This document shows positions 18,381-27,759 of a stretch of DNA of 64,000 nucleotides, one piece after another (position 1 is the first letter of the stretch; every line of letters starts with the position of its first letter). A program made the translations under genes and the position numbers. This stretch comes from Gallionella capsiferriformans ES-2 (GTDB taxonomy: Bacteria; Pseudomonadota; Gammaproteobacteria; Burkholderiales; Gallionellaceae). A model generated the notes under the pieces. It did not search any database. It was given only the letters and a program-made list of their open reading frames with translations, and was not told the DNA's origin. The stretch is from positions 1,364,001-1,428,000 of the forward strand of contig NC_014394.1 in the NCBI RefSeq assembly GCF_000145255.1. Direction: 5' to 3'.

Positions 18381-19334
18381 ATGGGTAATAAAATGTTAGA
18401 AAAATATGTAGATAAAATTGCATTGAGAGTTGCTAGCCAAGTAAATCTCGACAAAGTGATTATTGCTCAAAGTCTTCTCCATGTTCGTGCAAACAAAGAG
18501 CTAAAGAGAATTAAAAATTTGTCAGAAGTAGAGTTTCGAGGATTTTCTCAGTGGGGTGAGGATGGAATCTTGAATTGGCTGGTTGGAAAAATTCCCAATA
18601 TTTCACCTTCATTCATTGAATTTGGAGTTGAAAATTATCGAGAATCAAATACGCGATTGTTGCTTTGGTTAAGAAATTGGCGAGGGGTGGTGATTGATGG
18701 CTCGGAAAATAATATTCAGGACATTCGCAAGCAAGATGTTTCATGGCGGTTTGACTTGCAATCTATTTGTGCCTTTATTGACCGGGATAATATTAACAGT
18801 TTAATCACATCCACTGGCTTGCACGGTGAGATTGGTATTCTTAGTGTTGATATTGATGGTAACGATTATTGGGTGTGGGATGCGATAAATACTGTTAGTC
18901 CGGCAATTGTCGTTTGTGAATACAACGCTGTGTTCGGTGATCTAAACGCCCTTACTATTCCATACGATCCGGCCTTTTATGTAACACAAGCACACTATAC
19001 CAATTTGTATTTTGGAGCCTCCATTCAAGCTGTCATTGAGCTCGGTAAAAGAAAGGGTTATCAACTCGTCGGAACAAATTCGAATGGCTGCAATGCTTTT
19101 TTTGTTCGTGATGATTATGCGGGGGTGGTGCTGGAAGCAATAGATAACGTGAAAATTTATTCATCATGCTTTCGCTCAGCGCGCGACCAAGACGGTAACT
19201 TGACATTAGTTAGCGGTTCAATGCGTGCGGAGTCTATAGGCCACTTGCCGGTTTTTAATATTGAAAGAAAGGAAACCATGGCATTAGCAAATTGTGGTGA
19301 GCTGTATTCTCCCGAGTGGAGGGGGCGCATATAG
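18381..19334 (+). CDS. Uncharacterised cluster protein, FkbM/methyltransferase-like
   Basis: A protein of about 317 residues with an SAM-methyltransferase-like layout: FSQWGEDGILNWLVGKI and FIEFGVENYRESNTRLLL, then ILSVDIDGNDYWVWDAI and VVCEYNAVFG. This resembles FkbM-type proteins (the DIDGND segment sits where FkbM has DVEG), but the glycine-rich SAM loop is poor, so function is uncertain. The start is ambiguous: GTG 18354, ATG 18369, 18375 or 18381; GAGG before 18381 favours the last. The region is clearly AT-rich, suggesting transfer. Confidence 0.6.
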   Translation: MGNKMLEKYVDKIALRVASQVNLDKVIIAQSLLHVRANKELKRIKNLSEVEFRGFSQWGEDGILNWLVGKIPNISPSFIEFGVENYRESNTRLLLWLRNWRGVVIDGSENNIQDIRKQDVSWRFDLQSICAFIDRDNINSLITSTGLHGEIGILSVDIDGNDYWVWDAINTVSPAIVVCEYNAVFGDLNALTIPYDPAFYVTQAHYTNLYFGASIQAVIELGKRKGYQLVGTNSNGCNAFFVRDDYAGVVLEAIDNVKIYSSCFRSARDQDGNLTLVSGSMRAESIGHLPVFNIERKETMALANCGELYSPEWRGRI

Positions 19335-19375
19335 CCTGACTTATTTAAACAAATTTGGTTATTAGGAGAGCAATT

Positions 19376-20350
19376 TTGATTTCAAGTTTTATTTATCGGC
19401 AAGTTTTAGGTGGTAATCGCCTGACAAAAAAAATATGGGGAATAGTTCGACGCATTGTTATCAATTTGAAAGAAGATACACCATGTGTAATGCAGGTGCA
19501 TGGACGTGAATTGGGAATGCCGTTGTCTCATGCTTTGCCAATGTACTTAAATGATCTTCCGTTTTATGACCGACTACCAGCTCGTTTATCCAAATTTATC
19601 CGGTGCAAGTTAGGAACAATCAAGTGTATTGATGTAGGCGCGAATGTTGGAGATACTATCGCTGCTTTTAAAGAGTCTGTTGGTGTTGAAAGAAATGCAA
19701 GTGAAGATACGTTTTTGGCTGTTGAACCTAACCCAAGGTTCAGGAGATATTTGGGTATAAATTGGAAGGGGGATAAAAGTGTCATCATTCTTCCGTATAT
19801 TTGCTCATCTACAGATGGAGCAACCAAGGCTAGTATTAATGAATTGAATGGCACAGCAAATTTAACCCTAGAACATGTTGATTCAAAGGATCAAGACATA
19901 TTCGAGAAGAAGACAATTGATTCAATAGTCCAACAGTTCATTGCGCATGGTGATTTTAATTTGCTAAAAACAGATACGGATGGGCATGATTTTGAAGTTA
20001 TTGCAGGCGCTAAAGGATTTATAAAAAAATCATTACCTTTTCTTTATTTTGAAGTTGATTCATTTTCAAATCCTAATTTTATTAAAGACTGTTTGAGTAC
20101 TTTGTCATATTTACGAGAAGTTGGATACAGCAAAATATTTGTTTATGATAATTTTGGAAGTCTAATAGGTCTTTTTCAGACCAGTGACGTAACCATTATC
20201 AAACAACTGCTATTTTACATGCTAACCAAAAAGGCTTATTACTACGATTTTCTGCTAATGCGAGATAGCTTTGTCGCTGATTTTTATGAGTCGGAAGTTG
20301 AATATTTTGTAACTGCTCTTAAGGACGATAGGCTAAGTCAAGCTGCTTGA
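19376..20350 (+). CDS. FkbM family methyltransferase
   Basis: About 324 residues with the FkbM landmarks CIDVGANVGDT (SAM-binding motif I), FLAVEPNPRFRRYL and LLKTDTDGHDFEVIAGA. Such enzymes usually O-methylate sugars or other hydroxyls in secondary metabolites and surface polysaccharides. TTG 19376, preceded by AGGAG, is the better-supported start; an upstream TTG (19355) would add seven residues. It is one of two clear FkbM enzymes in this cluster. The gene is AT-rich compared with the flanking core operons. Confidence 0.82.
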   Translation: MISSFIYRQVLGGNRLTKKIWGIVRRIVINLKEDTPCVMQVHGRELGMPLSHALPMYLNDLPFYDRLPARLSKFIRCKLGTIKCIDVGANVGDTIAAFKESVGVERNASEDTFLAVEPNPRFRRYLGINWKGDKSVIILPYICSSTDGATKASINELNGTANLTLEHVDSKDQDIFEKKTIDSIVQQFIAHGDFNLLKTDTDGHDFEVIAGAKGFIKKSLPFLYFEVDSFSNPNFIKDCLSTLSYLREVGYSKIFVYDNFGSLIGLFQTSDVTIIKQLLFYMLTKKAYYYDFLLMRDSFVADFYESEVEYFVTALKDDRLSQAA

Positions 20351-20446
20351 TATGGAAAAAAAATTAACTGGGGCATACGCATTGCACTTCACATTTAATT
20401 TTAAATCATTTTGTTCTTCTTTGCCCTATTGCAACGTACGAGTTAT

Positions 20447-21406
20447 ATGAAAGCCCTCATCTGCGGTATTTCCGGTCAAGACGGTTCCTATCTTGCGCAG
20501 CTTCTGCTTCAAAAAGGCTATGAAGTCGTCGGTACGTCACGCGATGCACAAGTTGGTAGTTTTGCAGGATTGGTGGGGTTAGGGATTCGCGACAAGGTTC
20601 ACCTTGAATCAATGGCACTGAATGATTTTCGCAGTGTTTTGCAGGTGATCAAGCGTATTGCTCCCGACGAAATTTACAATCTGGCAGGGCAGAGTTCTGT
20701 TGGTTTGTCGTTTGATCAGCCGGTTGAAACACTTGAAAGCATTGCCATTGGCACAATCAATTTGCTGGAGGCTATCCGCTTTGTGGAAGCACCCATCCGT
20801 TTTTATAACGCGGGTTCCAGCGAATGTTTCGGTGACACTGGTGGACTAGCTGCGAATGAGCTAACTCCTTTTTGTCCCCGCAGTCCTTATGCAGTCGCTA
20901 AGTCGGCGGCATTCTGGCAAGTCGCCAACTATCGTGAGGCCTATAAGTTATTTGCTTGCACGGGGATTTTGTTTAATCATGAATCACCGTTGCGGCCGGA
21001 GCGGTTCGTCACCCGAAAAATCATTGCGTCAGCCTGCAGAATCGCCAACGGAAGCAATGAGTGGTTGCGATTAGGCAATACTGCTATCAAGCGCGATTGG
21101 GGTTGGGCCCCGGAATATGTTGATGCCATGTGGCGGATGCTTCAGTCCGATTATGCGGATGATTATGTGATTGCTACAGGTGTCAGTCATTCTTTGGCTG
21201 AATTTGCTGAAACTGCGTTTGGCGTTTTGGGGTTGGATTGGTTGCGGCATACTGATATAGATCAAACATTATTGCGACCAACTGATATTCAAGAGGGACG
21301 AGGAGATGTTAGCAAGGCAATTAAACAGCTTGGCTGGAAAGCGGAGACGGATATGACCGGTCTGATTCAAAAAATGATTGTGTCAGAAATGAATAGATTA
21401 AGATGA
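20447..21406 (+). CDS. Second GDP-mannose 4,6-dehydratase-like enzyme
   Basis: A 319-residue SDR protein related to Gmd: [21 protein letters not shown] (cofactor loop), IYNLAGQSSVGLSF, and [10 protein letters not shown] (catalytic YxxxK). It is shorter than the first Gmd and lacks the RRSSxxNTxR insertion loop, having GTSRDAQVGSF instead, so substrate preference may differ (possibly another NDP-sugar 4,6-dehydratase or reductase). ATG 20447 is chosen because upstream residues are not family-like. It overlaps the next glycosyltransferase (ATGA). Confidence 0.82.
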   Translation: MKALICGISGQDGSYLAQLLLQKGYEVVGTSRDAQVGSFAGLVGLGIRDKVHLESMALNDFRSVLQVIKRIAPDEIYNLAGQSSVGLSFDQPVETLESIAIGTINLLEAIRFVEAPIRFYNAGSSECFGDTGGLAANELTPFCPRSPYAVAKSAAFWQVANYREAYKLFACTGILFNHESPLRPERFVTRKIIASACRIANGSNEWLRLGNTAIKRDWGWAPEYVDAMWRMLQSDYADDYVIATGVSHSLAEFAETAFGVLGLDWLRHTDIDQTLLRPTDIQEGRGDVSKAIKQLGWKAETDMTGLIQKMIVSEMNRLR

Positions 21407-22566
21407 TTCGACTTGCTTACGACCATCAAATATTTGCCACGCAACAGTATGGCGGTATTTCTCGTTATTTTTTCGAATTGGCTAGCCGTCTGGATAACCA
21501 TAAAGAATGTGAAGTTTCGGTTATAGCTCCTTTGTATGTAAACCAATATCTATCTGCAAAGAGCAATAGCGCCTTTGTTCATGGCAAATTGTTTCCGTGG
21601 GCCTTTCGTGGATTTAGGCGGACAGTGAATACTGTCAATCAATTACTGCTACCCGCGTATTGGGTGGGAGAACGTTTTGATATTATTCACGAAACATATT
21701 TTTCAAAAACGGCTTATGGAAGTGCTAATTGTCGTGTGTTGACAGTTTATGACATGATCAGCGAACTGTACCCTGAGCAATTTATCGGAATATCCGAGGC
21801 CGCAAGTATAAAACGTGCCGCGGTAGCGCGGGCTGATCACATTATTTGCATTTCGGAATCTACGCGCCGTGATTTGATACGGATATTTGGTGTTGATGAG
21901 CACAAAACCAGCGTAGTGCATCTAGGCTATAGCTTGAGTGCGGATTCTGGAATTCGTGTTGCCAGGTTAGCGTCTGGTAAGCCGTATTTGCTGTATGTTG
22001 GAATGCGCCAACCGGACTATAAAAATTTTATGGGTTTTTGCCGTGCCTATTCAACCTCTGCGCAATTGATGAGTGATTTTGATATTGTGGCTTTTGGCGG
22101 GGGCGGATTTACCTTAAGTGAGCGTCAAATGCTCGATAAGTTGGGTATACAGAACAATGTACATCAGGTCGGAGGTAATGACGCGGAACTTTGCGCGTAC
22201 TACAAAGGCGCGGCAATTTTTGTCTATCCATCTATGTATGAAGGTTTCGGTATCCCTCCCTTAGAAGCGATGAACTTCGGTTGTCCAGTGGCTTGTAGTA
22301 ATGTCAGTTCCGTACCAGAGGTTGTTGGTGAAGCCGCAGAGTTTTTTGATCCATCCGATGAAAGTGACATGCGGCGTGCCATCGAGTCGGTGGTATATTC
22401 TGAAAGTCGAGTTGAGTGCTTAAGGACTCTAGGTACTGAGAGACTGGCTTTTTTTTCTTGGGATAAATGCGCACAGGAAACATTGGGTATATACCAAGAT
22501 TTGTTTGAAAGGGGAAAAGTTGATGCGCCTCTACAATCGAAGTTAGCTACAAATAAAGGTTATTAA
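21403..22566 (+). CDS. Glycosyltransferase, family 4
   Basis: A 387-residue GT-B fold transferase. N-terminal QQYGGISRYFFELASRL is the acceptor-side glycine loop; C-terminal YPSMYEGFGIPPLEAMNFGCPVACS is the nucleotide-sugar binding EX7E region of GT4. It most resembles mannosyltransferases of O-antigen clusters, but donor and acceptor cannot be read from sequence. Its ATG overlaps the stop of the preceding gene. Confidence 0.87.
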   Translation: MIRLAYDHQIFATQQYGGISRYFFELASRLDNHKECEVSVIAPLYVNQYLSAKSNSAFVHGKLFPWAFRGFRRTVNTVNQLLLPAYWVGERFDIIHETYFSKTAYGSANCRVLTVYDMISELYPEQFIGISEAASIKRAAVARADHIICISESTRRDLIRIFGVDEHKTSVVHLGYSLSADSGIRVARLASGKPYLLYVGMRQPDYKNFMGFCRAYSTSAQLMSDFDIVAFGGGGFTLSERQMLDKLGIQNNVHQVGGNDAELCAYYKGAAIFVYPSMYEGFGIPPLEAMNFGCPVACSNVSSVPEVVGEAAEFFDPSDESDMRRAIESVVYSESRVECLRTLGTERLAFFSWDKCAQETLGIYQDLFERGKVDAPLQSKLATNKGY

Positions 22567-22569
22567 AGC

Positions 22570-23811
22570 GTGATTATAGCATTCCTTGTTTCATTTTTTT
22601 CCTTTGTCCACATTAGTGCGATTGGGGAACTCTATATTTCGGAATTGGTGCTTGGTTTTAGCTTGATTTTGCTGGCTAAAAAGCGAGGTAAACTGTTTGA
22701 GTCAACTCCAAAACTGATTTTAATATTAGGCTTCTTGTGGTTGTGTTCACAAATATTAACTGACTTAGTGCAAGCTTCTCCTGTGATGAATTTGATGAAG
22801 GGTTGGGCTGCAATCATTTTCTTTCTCATCGATTTTGCTGCGCTTTATTTGATTGTTGGAAACAGTGTAAAACGAGCTAAGATGTCCGTTCTTGGTTTCG
22901 CGTTGGGTGGAATATTTCAATTTTTTGTCGCGCCAACAGAATTCGGTTTATTCGACCCTTGGAAATGGGCATTGGCTGGGCCTGTCACATTGTTGGTTTT
23001 ACTTTTTTTAGATGCTAAGAATAAGTCAGCTGGTCTCGTATTGCTGACGCTTGTAATACTAGGCATGATTGACATATACTTAAATGCCCGCTCAATGGGC
23101 GGGATGACTATCCTTGCTGGTTTAATCGTTTACTTGTGTCGCCAACCAAGACTTAATGCAATCTTTAAAGGGCGGGTAGGTTGGGGGAAAAAATTATTTT
23201 TAACTGGAATAAGTTTTGTCTTGATCAGCTTATTGCTGCTTGGTTATCAGTCTATTATGGAGGCAGGTTTTTTGCCTGAAAATGTGACGAAAAAATATGA
23301 ACAGACGCGTTCATCTAGTTTGGGTTTATTGGGTTTAATTTTTGGAGGTCGAATAGAAATTTTAGCTTCCGCACAGGCTGTCCTAGATTCTCCAATTATT
23401 GGACATGGTTCTTGGGCGGAGGATCGAAAATATTCATTGTTACTTCTTCAAGTCAACGATGTGTTTGGTACTGAGCGAGAAATGGCTGAACTTGAGTTTG
23501 GGGCAAATCAGTCTGATCTGATTCCAGCACATTCTCATTTAATGCAGGCATGGGTTTGGGCCGGTATTATGGGCGCGTTATTTTGGTTTTATATTCTTAA
23601 ATTTATTATTGGGTCGCTATTTCATGCGATTAAATATCCAAGTGGATTGCAAACGGTCGTTATTTTTTTCAGCATTTCAGCGATTTGGGATGTTTTATTT
23701 TCCCCTTTTGGCGCGACGATGAGGCTGATTTGGGCAATAAAGCTAGTGGTGATTTTGGTGGCAAAGGAGGCGTCAGAAAGTGTGACGCATGCAGGGGTAG
23801 CAAAACCATGA
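22570..23811 (+). CDS. O-antigen ligase/polymerase-like membrane protein (Wzy)
   Basis: A 413-residue protein with about ten hydrophobic helices and a larger periplasmic loop (about residues 230-320) containing GGRIEILASAQAVLDSPIIGHGSW and, later, PAHSHLMQAWVWAGIMG, the H-containing region typical of the O-antigen ligase/polymerase superfamily. As the only such protein in the cluster it is the likely repeat-unit polymerase. Start GTG 22570; no better start is seen. The stop overlaps the next gene (ATGA). Confidence 0.8.
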   Translation: MIIAFLVSFFSFVHISAIGELYISELVLGFSLILLAKKRGKLFESTPKLILILGFLWLCSQILTDLVQASPVMNLMKGWAAIIFFLIDFAALYLIVGNSVKRAKMSVLGFALGGIFQFFVAPTEFGLFDPWKWALAGPVTLLVLLFLDAKNKSAGLVLLTLVILGMIDIYLNARSMGGMTILAGLIVYLCRQPRLNAIFKGRVGWGKKLFLTGISFVLISLLLLGYQSIMEAGFLPENVTKKYEQTRSSSLGLLGLIFGGRIEILASAQAVLDSPIIGHGSWAEDRKYSLLLLQVNDVFGTEREMAELEFGANQSDLIPAHSHLMQAWVWAGIMGALFWFYILKFIIGSLFHAIKYPSGLQTVVIFFSISAIWDVLFSPFGATMRLIWAIKLVVILVAKEASESVTHAGVAKP

Positions 23812-24620
23812 AAGTTTCAATTGTAACAATTTCATATAATCAAGCTCAATTCCTTGAGCAAGCCATTCTTTCTGTCATCAATCAGGATTACTCGAATATC
23901 GAATACATCGTGGTTGATCCTGGCTCTACGGATGGTAGTCGCGATATCATCGAAATGTATCGAAATCGAATCAGTAAGCTGGTGCTGGAAAAAGATGCCG
24001 GTGCTGCCGATGGATTAAACAAGGGCTTCGCGTATGCAACAGGAGACGTTTTCGGTTTTCTTAACTCGGATGATGAACTGTTGCCCAATGCGCTGTCTAA
24101 AATCGCGACATTCTTTAATGCCAACCCAAGGGTGGATATAGTCGCAGGTTGCGGGTATTTTACAAATAGTGAGGGTGCCCAGTTGCGTCGCATTGTGTCT
24201 TCTAAGGTTACTCCATGGCTTTATGTGCATGGTGGTGTATCGCTTTTTCAACAAGGGACTTTCTTCCGTGCTTCCAAATTTAGGGAGATTGGTGGGTTTA
24301 ATATTGAGAACAAAACATGTTGGGATGGTGAATTGTTTCTCGACATGGCGCTTGCTGGTGCGAGGTTCGCAACTATAGGTGATGATCTCGCACACTTCCG
24401 TCTGCACGCAGGTGGAATCACAGGCAGCGGAAGGCTAGAAGATAAATTTCGCAAAGATACGGCACGGCTGTTCATTAAGGCCGCAGGTCGCCAGCGGAAT
24501 TGTTTTGATGCAGTGCAGGATGTTGCGGCCAGGGTGGCGAAGGGTTTGGTCGATCCTAAGTACTTCCTCCGACGCGTACCTTTGATTAGCAAGCTGATGA
24601 AGCGAGTCGGGATATTTTAA
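23808..24620 (+). CDS. Glycosyltransferase, family 2
   Basis: A 270-residue GT-A enzyme: VSIVTISYNQAQFLEQAILS at the N-terminus, IVVDPGSTDGSRDI, and the DXD-like FLNSDDELLP. It begins at ATG 23808, overlapping the polymerase stop; an in-frame upstream start would place 41 atypical residues before the normal N-terminus. Sugar specificity is unknown. It is part of the tight run of overlapping genes from 21403 to 25780. Confidence 0.87.
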   Translation: MKVSIVTISYNQAQFLEQAILSVINQDYSNIEYIVVDPGSTDGSRDIIEMYRNRISKLVLEKDAGAADGLNKGFAYATGDVFGFLNSDDELLPNALSKIATFFNANPRVDIVAGCGYFTNSEGAQLRRIVSSKVTPWLYVHGGVSLFQQGTFFRASKFREIGGFNIENKTCWDGELFLDMALAGARFATIGDDLAHFRLHAGGITGSGRLEDKFRKDTARLFIKAAGRQRNCFDAVQDVAARVAKGLVDPKYFLRRVPLISKLMKRVGIF

Positions 24621-25780
24621 TGAAAATTGTCAATTGGCAGCCCTTGTTTACCGACCACCAACTATATACATGGCGCGCTCTGCAAGCATTAATAATCGAA
24701 CCTATCACTCATGTTGTTGGCACGGCGGCCAGTGAAACACGCGCCAAGCAAGGTTGGAAAGGTGCGGATTTATCAGGCCTCGACGTGGTGTATCTCGATG
24801 GTAAGGATTGGTGGCAGCGTGGCGTGGCAATTATTCGTGCCAACCCGGAAGCCGTACATGTTTTTTGTGGCTATTGGGCAGAGCGCCGTTATTTTCCGCT
24901 GATTGTTTATGCGCTTTGGCATAAGGCCAAAGTGCTAATCATCAATGAGTCTTTCTCAAGCGAAAGCGTGGGCTATTTGGTCGAAGGCGGGCGGCTACTG
25001 AATAGAATTAAAGCGACCTTGCGCCCTTTACTATATCGCACAGCTACAGTTTTGTTGATGTTAGCTGCACGTGGTTCAAAGCCTGCACTATTGGCGATTT
25101 CAATGCGTGCCGTTGAGCAATTCAAACAAGCTGGATTGCGCAATTCCCAAGTATTTCCTTTCGGATATTTTATTCCACCTATCCCCGTGGCAGTCCAACC
25201 GAGTCAAATATCAGAGCAGGAAGTTAGACTGATCTTTGTTGGCTCATTGTTGCCAAGAAAGGGGTTGGATGTTGCAATTGCAGCGGTTACACGCTGTCAG
25301 GAGCAAAGCATACCGGTCACTTTGGCTATTTATGGTGCGGGTGATGCAGCGAAATATATTACTGATAAAACAATAGGGACGACTTATCTAGGAAAGATTC
25401 CTTTTGGTCAAGCACAGGCAGTCATTGCGAAATACGATGTGCTTATTTTACCAAGTCGTCATGATGGTTGGGGAGTGGTAGTGAATGAGGCGTTGTTGCA
25501 AGGCGTGCCGGTTATAGCTAGTGAAAATGTGGGTGCGCGCTGTCTGGTCGAGGCGAGCGGGGCGGGGGCGATCTTCCGTAATGAGGATATAGCAGGATTG
25601 CAAAAAATACTCCAGCAGCTATCCGCTGATCCGAATGTGTTAACTTTGTGGCGTGACAATGCCGCTACGGTCAGGGTGCTGATCGAGCCTGAGGTAGCGG
25701 CCAAGTATATGTATGACGTACTGAGGTTTTATTTTTACCAGACAGGCAAGAGGCCAAAATTATTATGTTTCGATCACTAA
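24620..25780 (+). CDS. Glycosyltransferase, family 4
   Basis: A 386-residue GT-B protein. The C-terminal half has FVGSLLPRKGLDVAIAA and LPSRHDGWGVVVNEALLQGVPVIAS, the donor-binding region of GT4. The N-terminal acceptor domain begins MKIVNWQPLFTDHQLYTWRAL, typical of a subgroup that acts on lipid-linked intermediates. ATG shares a base with the preceding stop (TAATG). Donor sugar unknown. Confidence 0.85.
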   Translation: MKIVNWQPLFTDHQLYTWRALQALIIEPITHVVGTAASETRAKQGWKGADLSGLDVVYLDGKDWWQRGVAIIRANPEAVHVFCGYWAERRYFPLIVYALWHKAKVLIINESFSSESVGYLVEGGRLLNRIKATLRPLLYRTATVLLMLAARGSKPALLAISMRAVEQFKQAGLRNSQVFPFGYFIPPIPVAVQPSQISEQEVRLIFVGSLLPRKGLDVAIAAVTRCQEQSIPVTLAIYGAGDAAKYITDKTIGTTYLGKIPFGQAQAVIAKYDVLILPSRHDGWGVVVNEALLQGVPVIASENVGARCLVEASGAGAIFRNEDIAGLQKILQQLSADPNVLTLWRDNAATVRVLIEPEVAAKYMYDVLRFYFYQTGKRPKLLCFDH

Positions 25781-26676
25781 TACTAAAAATAAAATTCTTC
25801 CAATTCCTATTGGCTCACCCACTAAATCGAGCGAATAAATGGGCTGCGTTGATGCGATATTTCCGTTGGCAGTTTGGTTCTCGCCTGGTTACGGGTGATG
25901 TGCTGGTTCCATTTGTGGATAAAACTTTTTTGCGCGTTCGCACGGGAATGACGGGGGCAACGGGCAACATCTACGCGGGGCTGCATGAATTTGAGGACAT
26001 GGCATTTTTGTTACATCTGCTACGGGAGAATGAGCTATTCGTCGATGTCGGAGCGAATATCGGTTCCTATACCATCCTGGCGGGTGGAGCGGTGGGTGCC
26101 CGATGTTTTTCGGTCGAGCCGATCAAAAGTACTTTTCATCTCCTTGAAGAAAATATCAATTTGAATCGGTTGTCAGAAAATGTCCAAGCATTGAACATGG
26201 GTATAGGCAAAGAGAAAGGGGTACTCAGATTCACTGCCGGGCTGGATACGGTGAATCATGTGGTGGCCGACTCTGAGCAAGTGGATGACGTTGTCGAAGT
26301 ACCCATCGTCTCTTTGAATGATCTGCTTGAAAATCAGGAACCGCTGCTTATAAAAATTGATGTTGAAGGTTTTGAGACCAATGTCATTGCTGGTGCAGAT
26401 AAGGTATTTTCCACGCCGTCATTGTTGGCCGTGATTATGGAGTTGAACGGCAGTGGAGAACGGTATGGGTTTGATGAAGCCCCATTGCATGAAAAAATGC
26501 TGTCGTTTGGTTTTTTGAGCTATACCTATTCGCCATTTGAGCGCCAGCTTGTTTCGCTGAACGGGGAGAAAAGTAATTCTGGAAACACGCTGTATGTGAG
26601 AAATATTGACGAGGTTGTGAGTCGGCTTAGAGAGGCGCGTAAGTATCGGATTGCCAATGCCGCAAGTAGCGTTTGA
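25765..26676 (+). CDS. FkbM family methyltransferase
   Basis: A 303-residue protein with ELFVDVGANIGSYTILAG (SAM motif I), FSVEPIKSTFHLLEENI, and LIKIDVEGFETNVIAGA, all classical FkbM landmarks. It probably O-methylates a sugar of the repeat unit. ATG 25765 lies 16 bases inside the preceding glycosyltransferase, implying coupled translation. Confidence 0.87.
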   Translation: MFRSLILKIKFFQFLLAHPLNRANKWAALMRYFRWQFGSRLVTGDVLVPFVDKTFLRVRTGMTGATGNIYAGLHEFEDMAFLLHLLRENELFVDVGANIGSYTILAGGAVGARCFSVEPIKSTFHLLEENINLNRLSENVQALNMGIGKEKGVLRFTAGLDTVNHVVADSEQVDDVVEVPIVSLNDLLENQEPLLIKIDVEGFETNVIAGADKVFSTPSLLAVIMELNGSGERYGFDEAPLHEKMLSFGFLSYTYSPFERQLVSLNGEKSNSGNTLYVRNIDEVVSRLREARKYRIANAASSV

Positions 26677-26763
26677 GAAACGACATTGCTCCGTTGGACG
26701 CGAACTTTGATCTTTTGATCTAGTGCCTGATTAATTTGCAATTTTAAATGGTGGTTTGTGGCT

Positions 26764-27759
26764 ATGAATGAGGTACCAAAAACTGTAGGTTATCCCGATT
26801 TCTTTGTTGTTGGTGCGCAGAAGTCAGCTACGACGACGCTCTACCAGGCATTGAGTCAGCATCCTGCCGTGTTTGTGCCGCCTATTAAGGAGCCTAATTA
26901 TTTTTGCTCAGATATCAGCCGGCAAGTATTAAAACTTTCTGCAACAGTCAAATCAAGGTTTTCTGTGGTTGAAAATAAAAAACAGCTTGAGTCCTTGCTC
27001 AAATGTGATGTCTTGACTGCACATGTGTTGCGTGAAGATTTGTATTTGGATTTGTTTATGGCAGCTAAGCCCGGCATGCTCAAGGGTGACTTTTCAGTCA
27101 ATTATTTATATTCAGAGAAAGCTGCAGCCGAGATAAAAAAGGTGTGTCCTACTGCTCGAATTATCGCTGTATTACGCAATCCTGTGGATCGCGCTTACTC
27201 GCAATATGCAATGTCCGTCATGATGGGAGTTGAGAATCGAGATTTCTCCACAGCGATTCGTGAGGAGATGACCGAAGACTCACCAATGGTTAACATCAAT
27301 TCAAATGGTTACTTGGAGCGAGGCCTGTATTGTAAACAGCTTAAACGATATTTTGATGAATTTCCTAAAGAACAAATTCTCGTGATACGTTTCGAGGATT
27401 TGATAGGGAAAAATCAGGACACAATGTCTGCTATTTGCACTTTTCTGGGGATTCCAAAAATTGATTTTCATATCACGCATGAATTCGCTGGAAAAGAAGC
27501 AAGATTTGCCAGAATTAATTTTCTGCTTACCAGATATTCCATTAAGCGCTTCTTTGGCAATTGGTTTCCTCGTAAGTTTAAAGACAAACTGAAGGAATCT
27601 TATTACATATCAGGAGTTAAACAAAAAATGCTGGATGGGGACAGGAATATTTTATGCGATTGGTTCCGAGAGGATGTTTTCGAATTAGAGAAATTGCTAG
27701 GCCACAGTTATTCGTCATGGAGTGCTTGTGAAAATTCTTCACGTCATTCCCAGCGTTGA
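26764..27759 (+). CDS. PAPS-dependent sulfotransferase
   Basis: A protein of about 331 residues with the 5'-phosphosulfate loop FFVVGAQKSATTTLYQAL and the 3'-phosphate loop RIIAVLRNPVDRAYSQYAMS, the two PAPS-binding signatures of sulfotransferases; IKEPNYF and the late FLGIPKI fit the polysaccharide sulfotransferase group. It suggests that the exported polymer is sulfated. GTG 26758 and ATG 26764 are both possible starts. The 3' end overlaps the next glycosyltransferase. Confidence 0.87.
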   Translation: MNEVPKTVGYPDFFVVGAQKSATTTLYQALSQHPAVFVPPIKEPNYFCSDISRQVLKLSATVKSRFSVVENKKQLESLLKCDVLTAHVLREDLYLDLFMAAKPGMLKGDFSVNYLYSEKAAAEIKKVCPTARIIAVLRNPVDRAYSQYAMSVMMGVENRDFSTAIREEMTEDSPMVNINSNGYLERGLYCKQLKRYFDEFPKEQILVIRFEDLIGKNQDTMSAICTFLGIPKIDFHITHEFAGKEARFARINFLLTRYSIKRFFGNWFPRKFKDKLKESYYISGVKQKMLDGDRNILCDWFREDVFELEKLLGHSYSSWSACENSSRHSQR

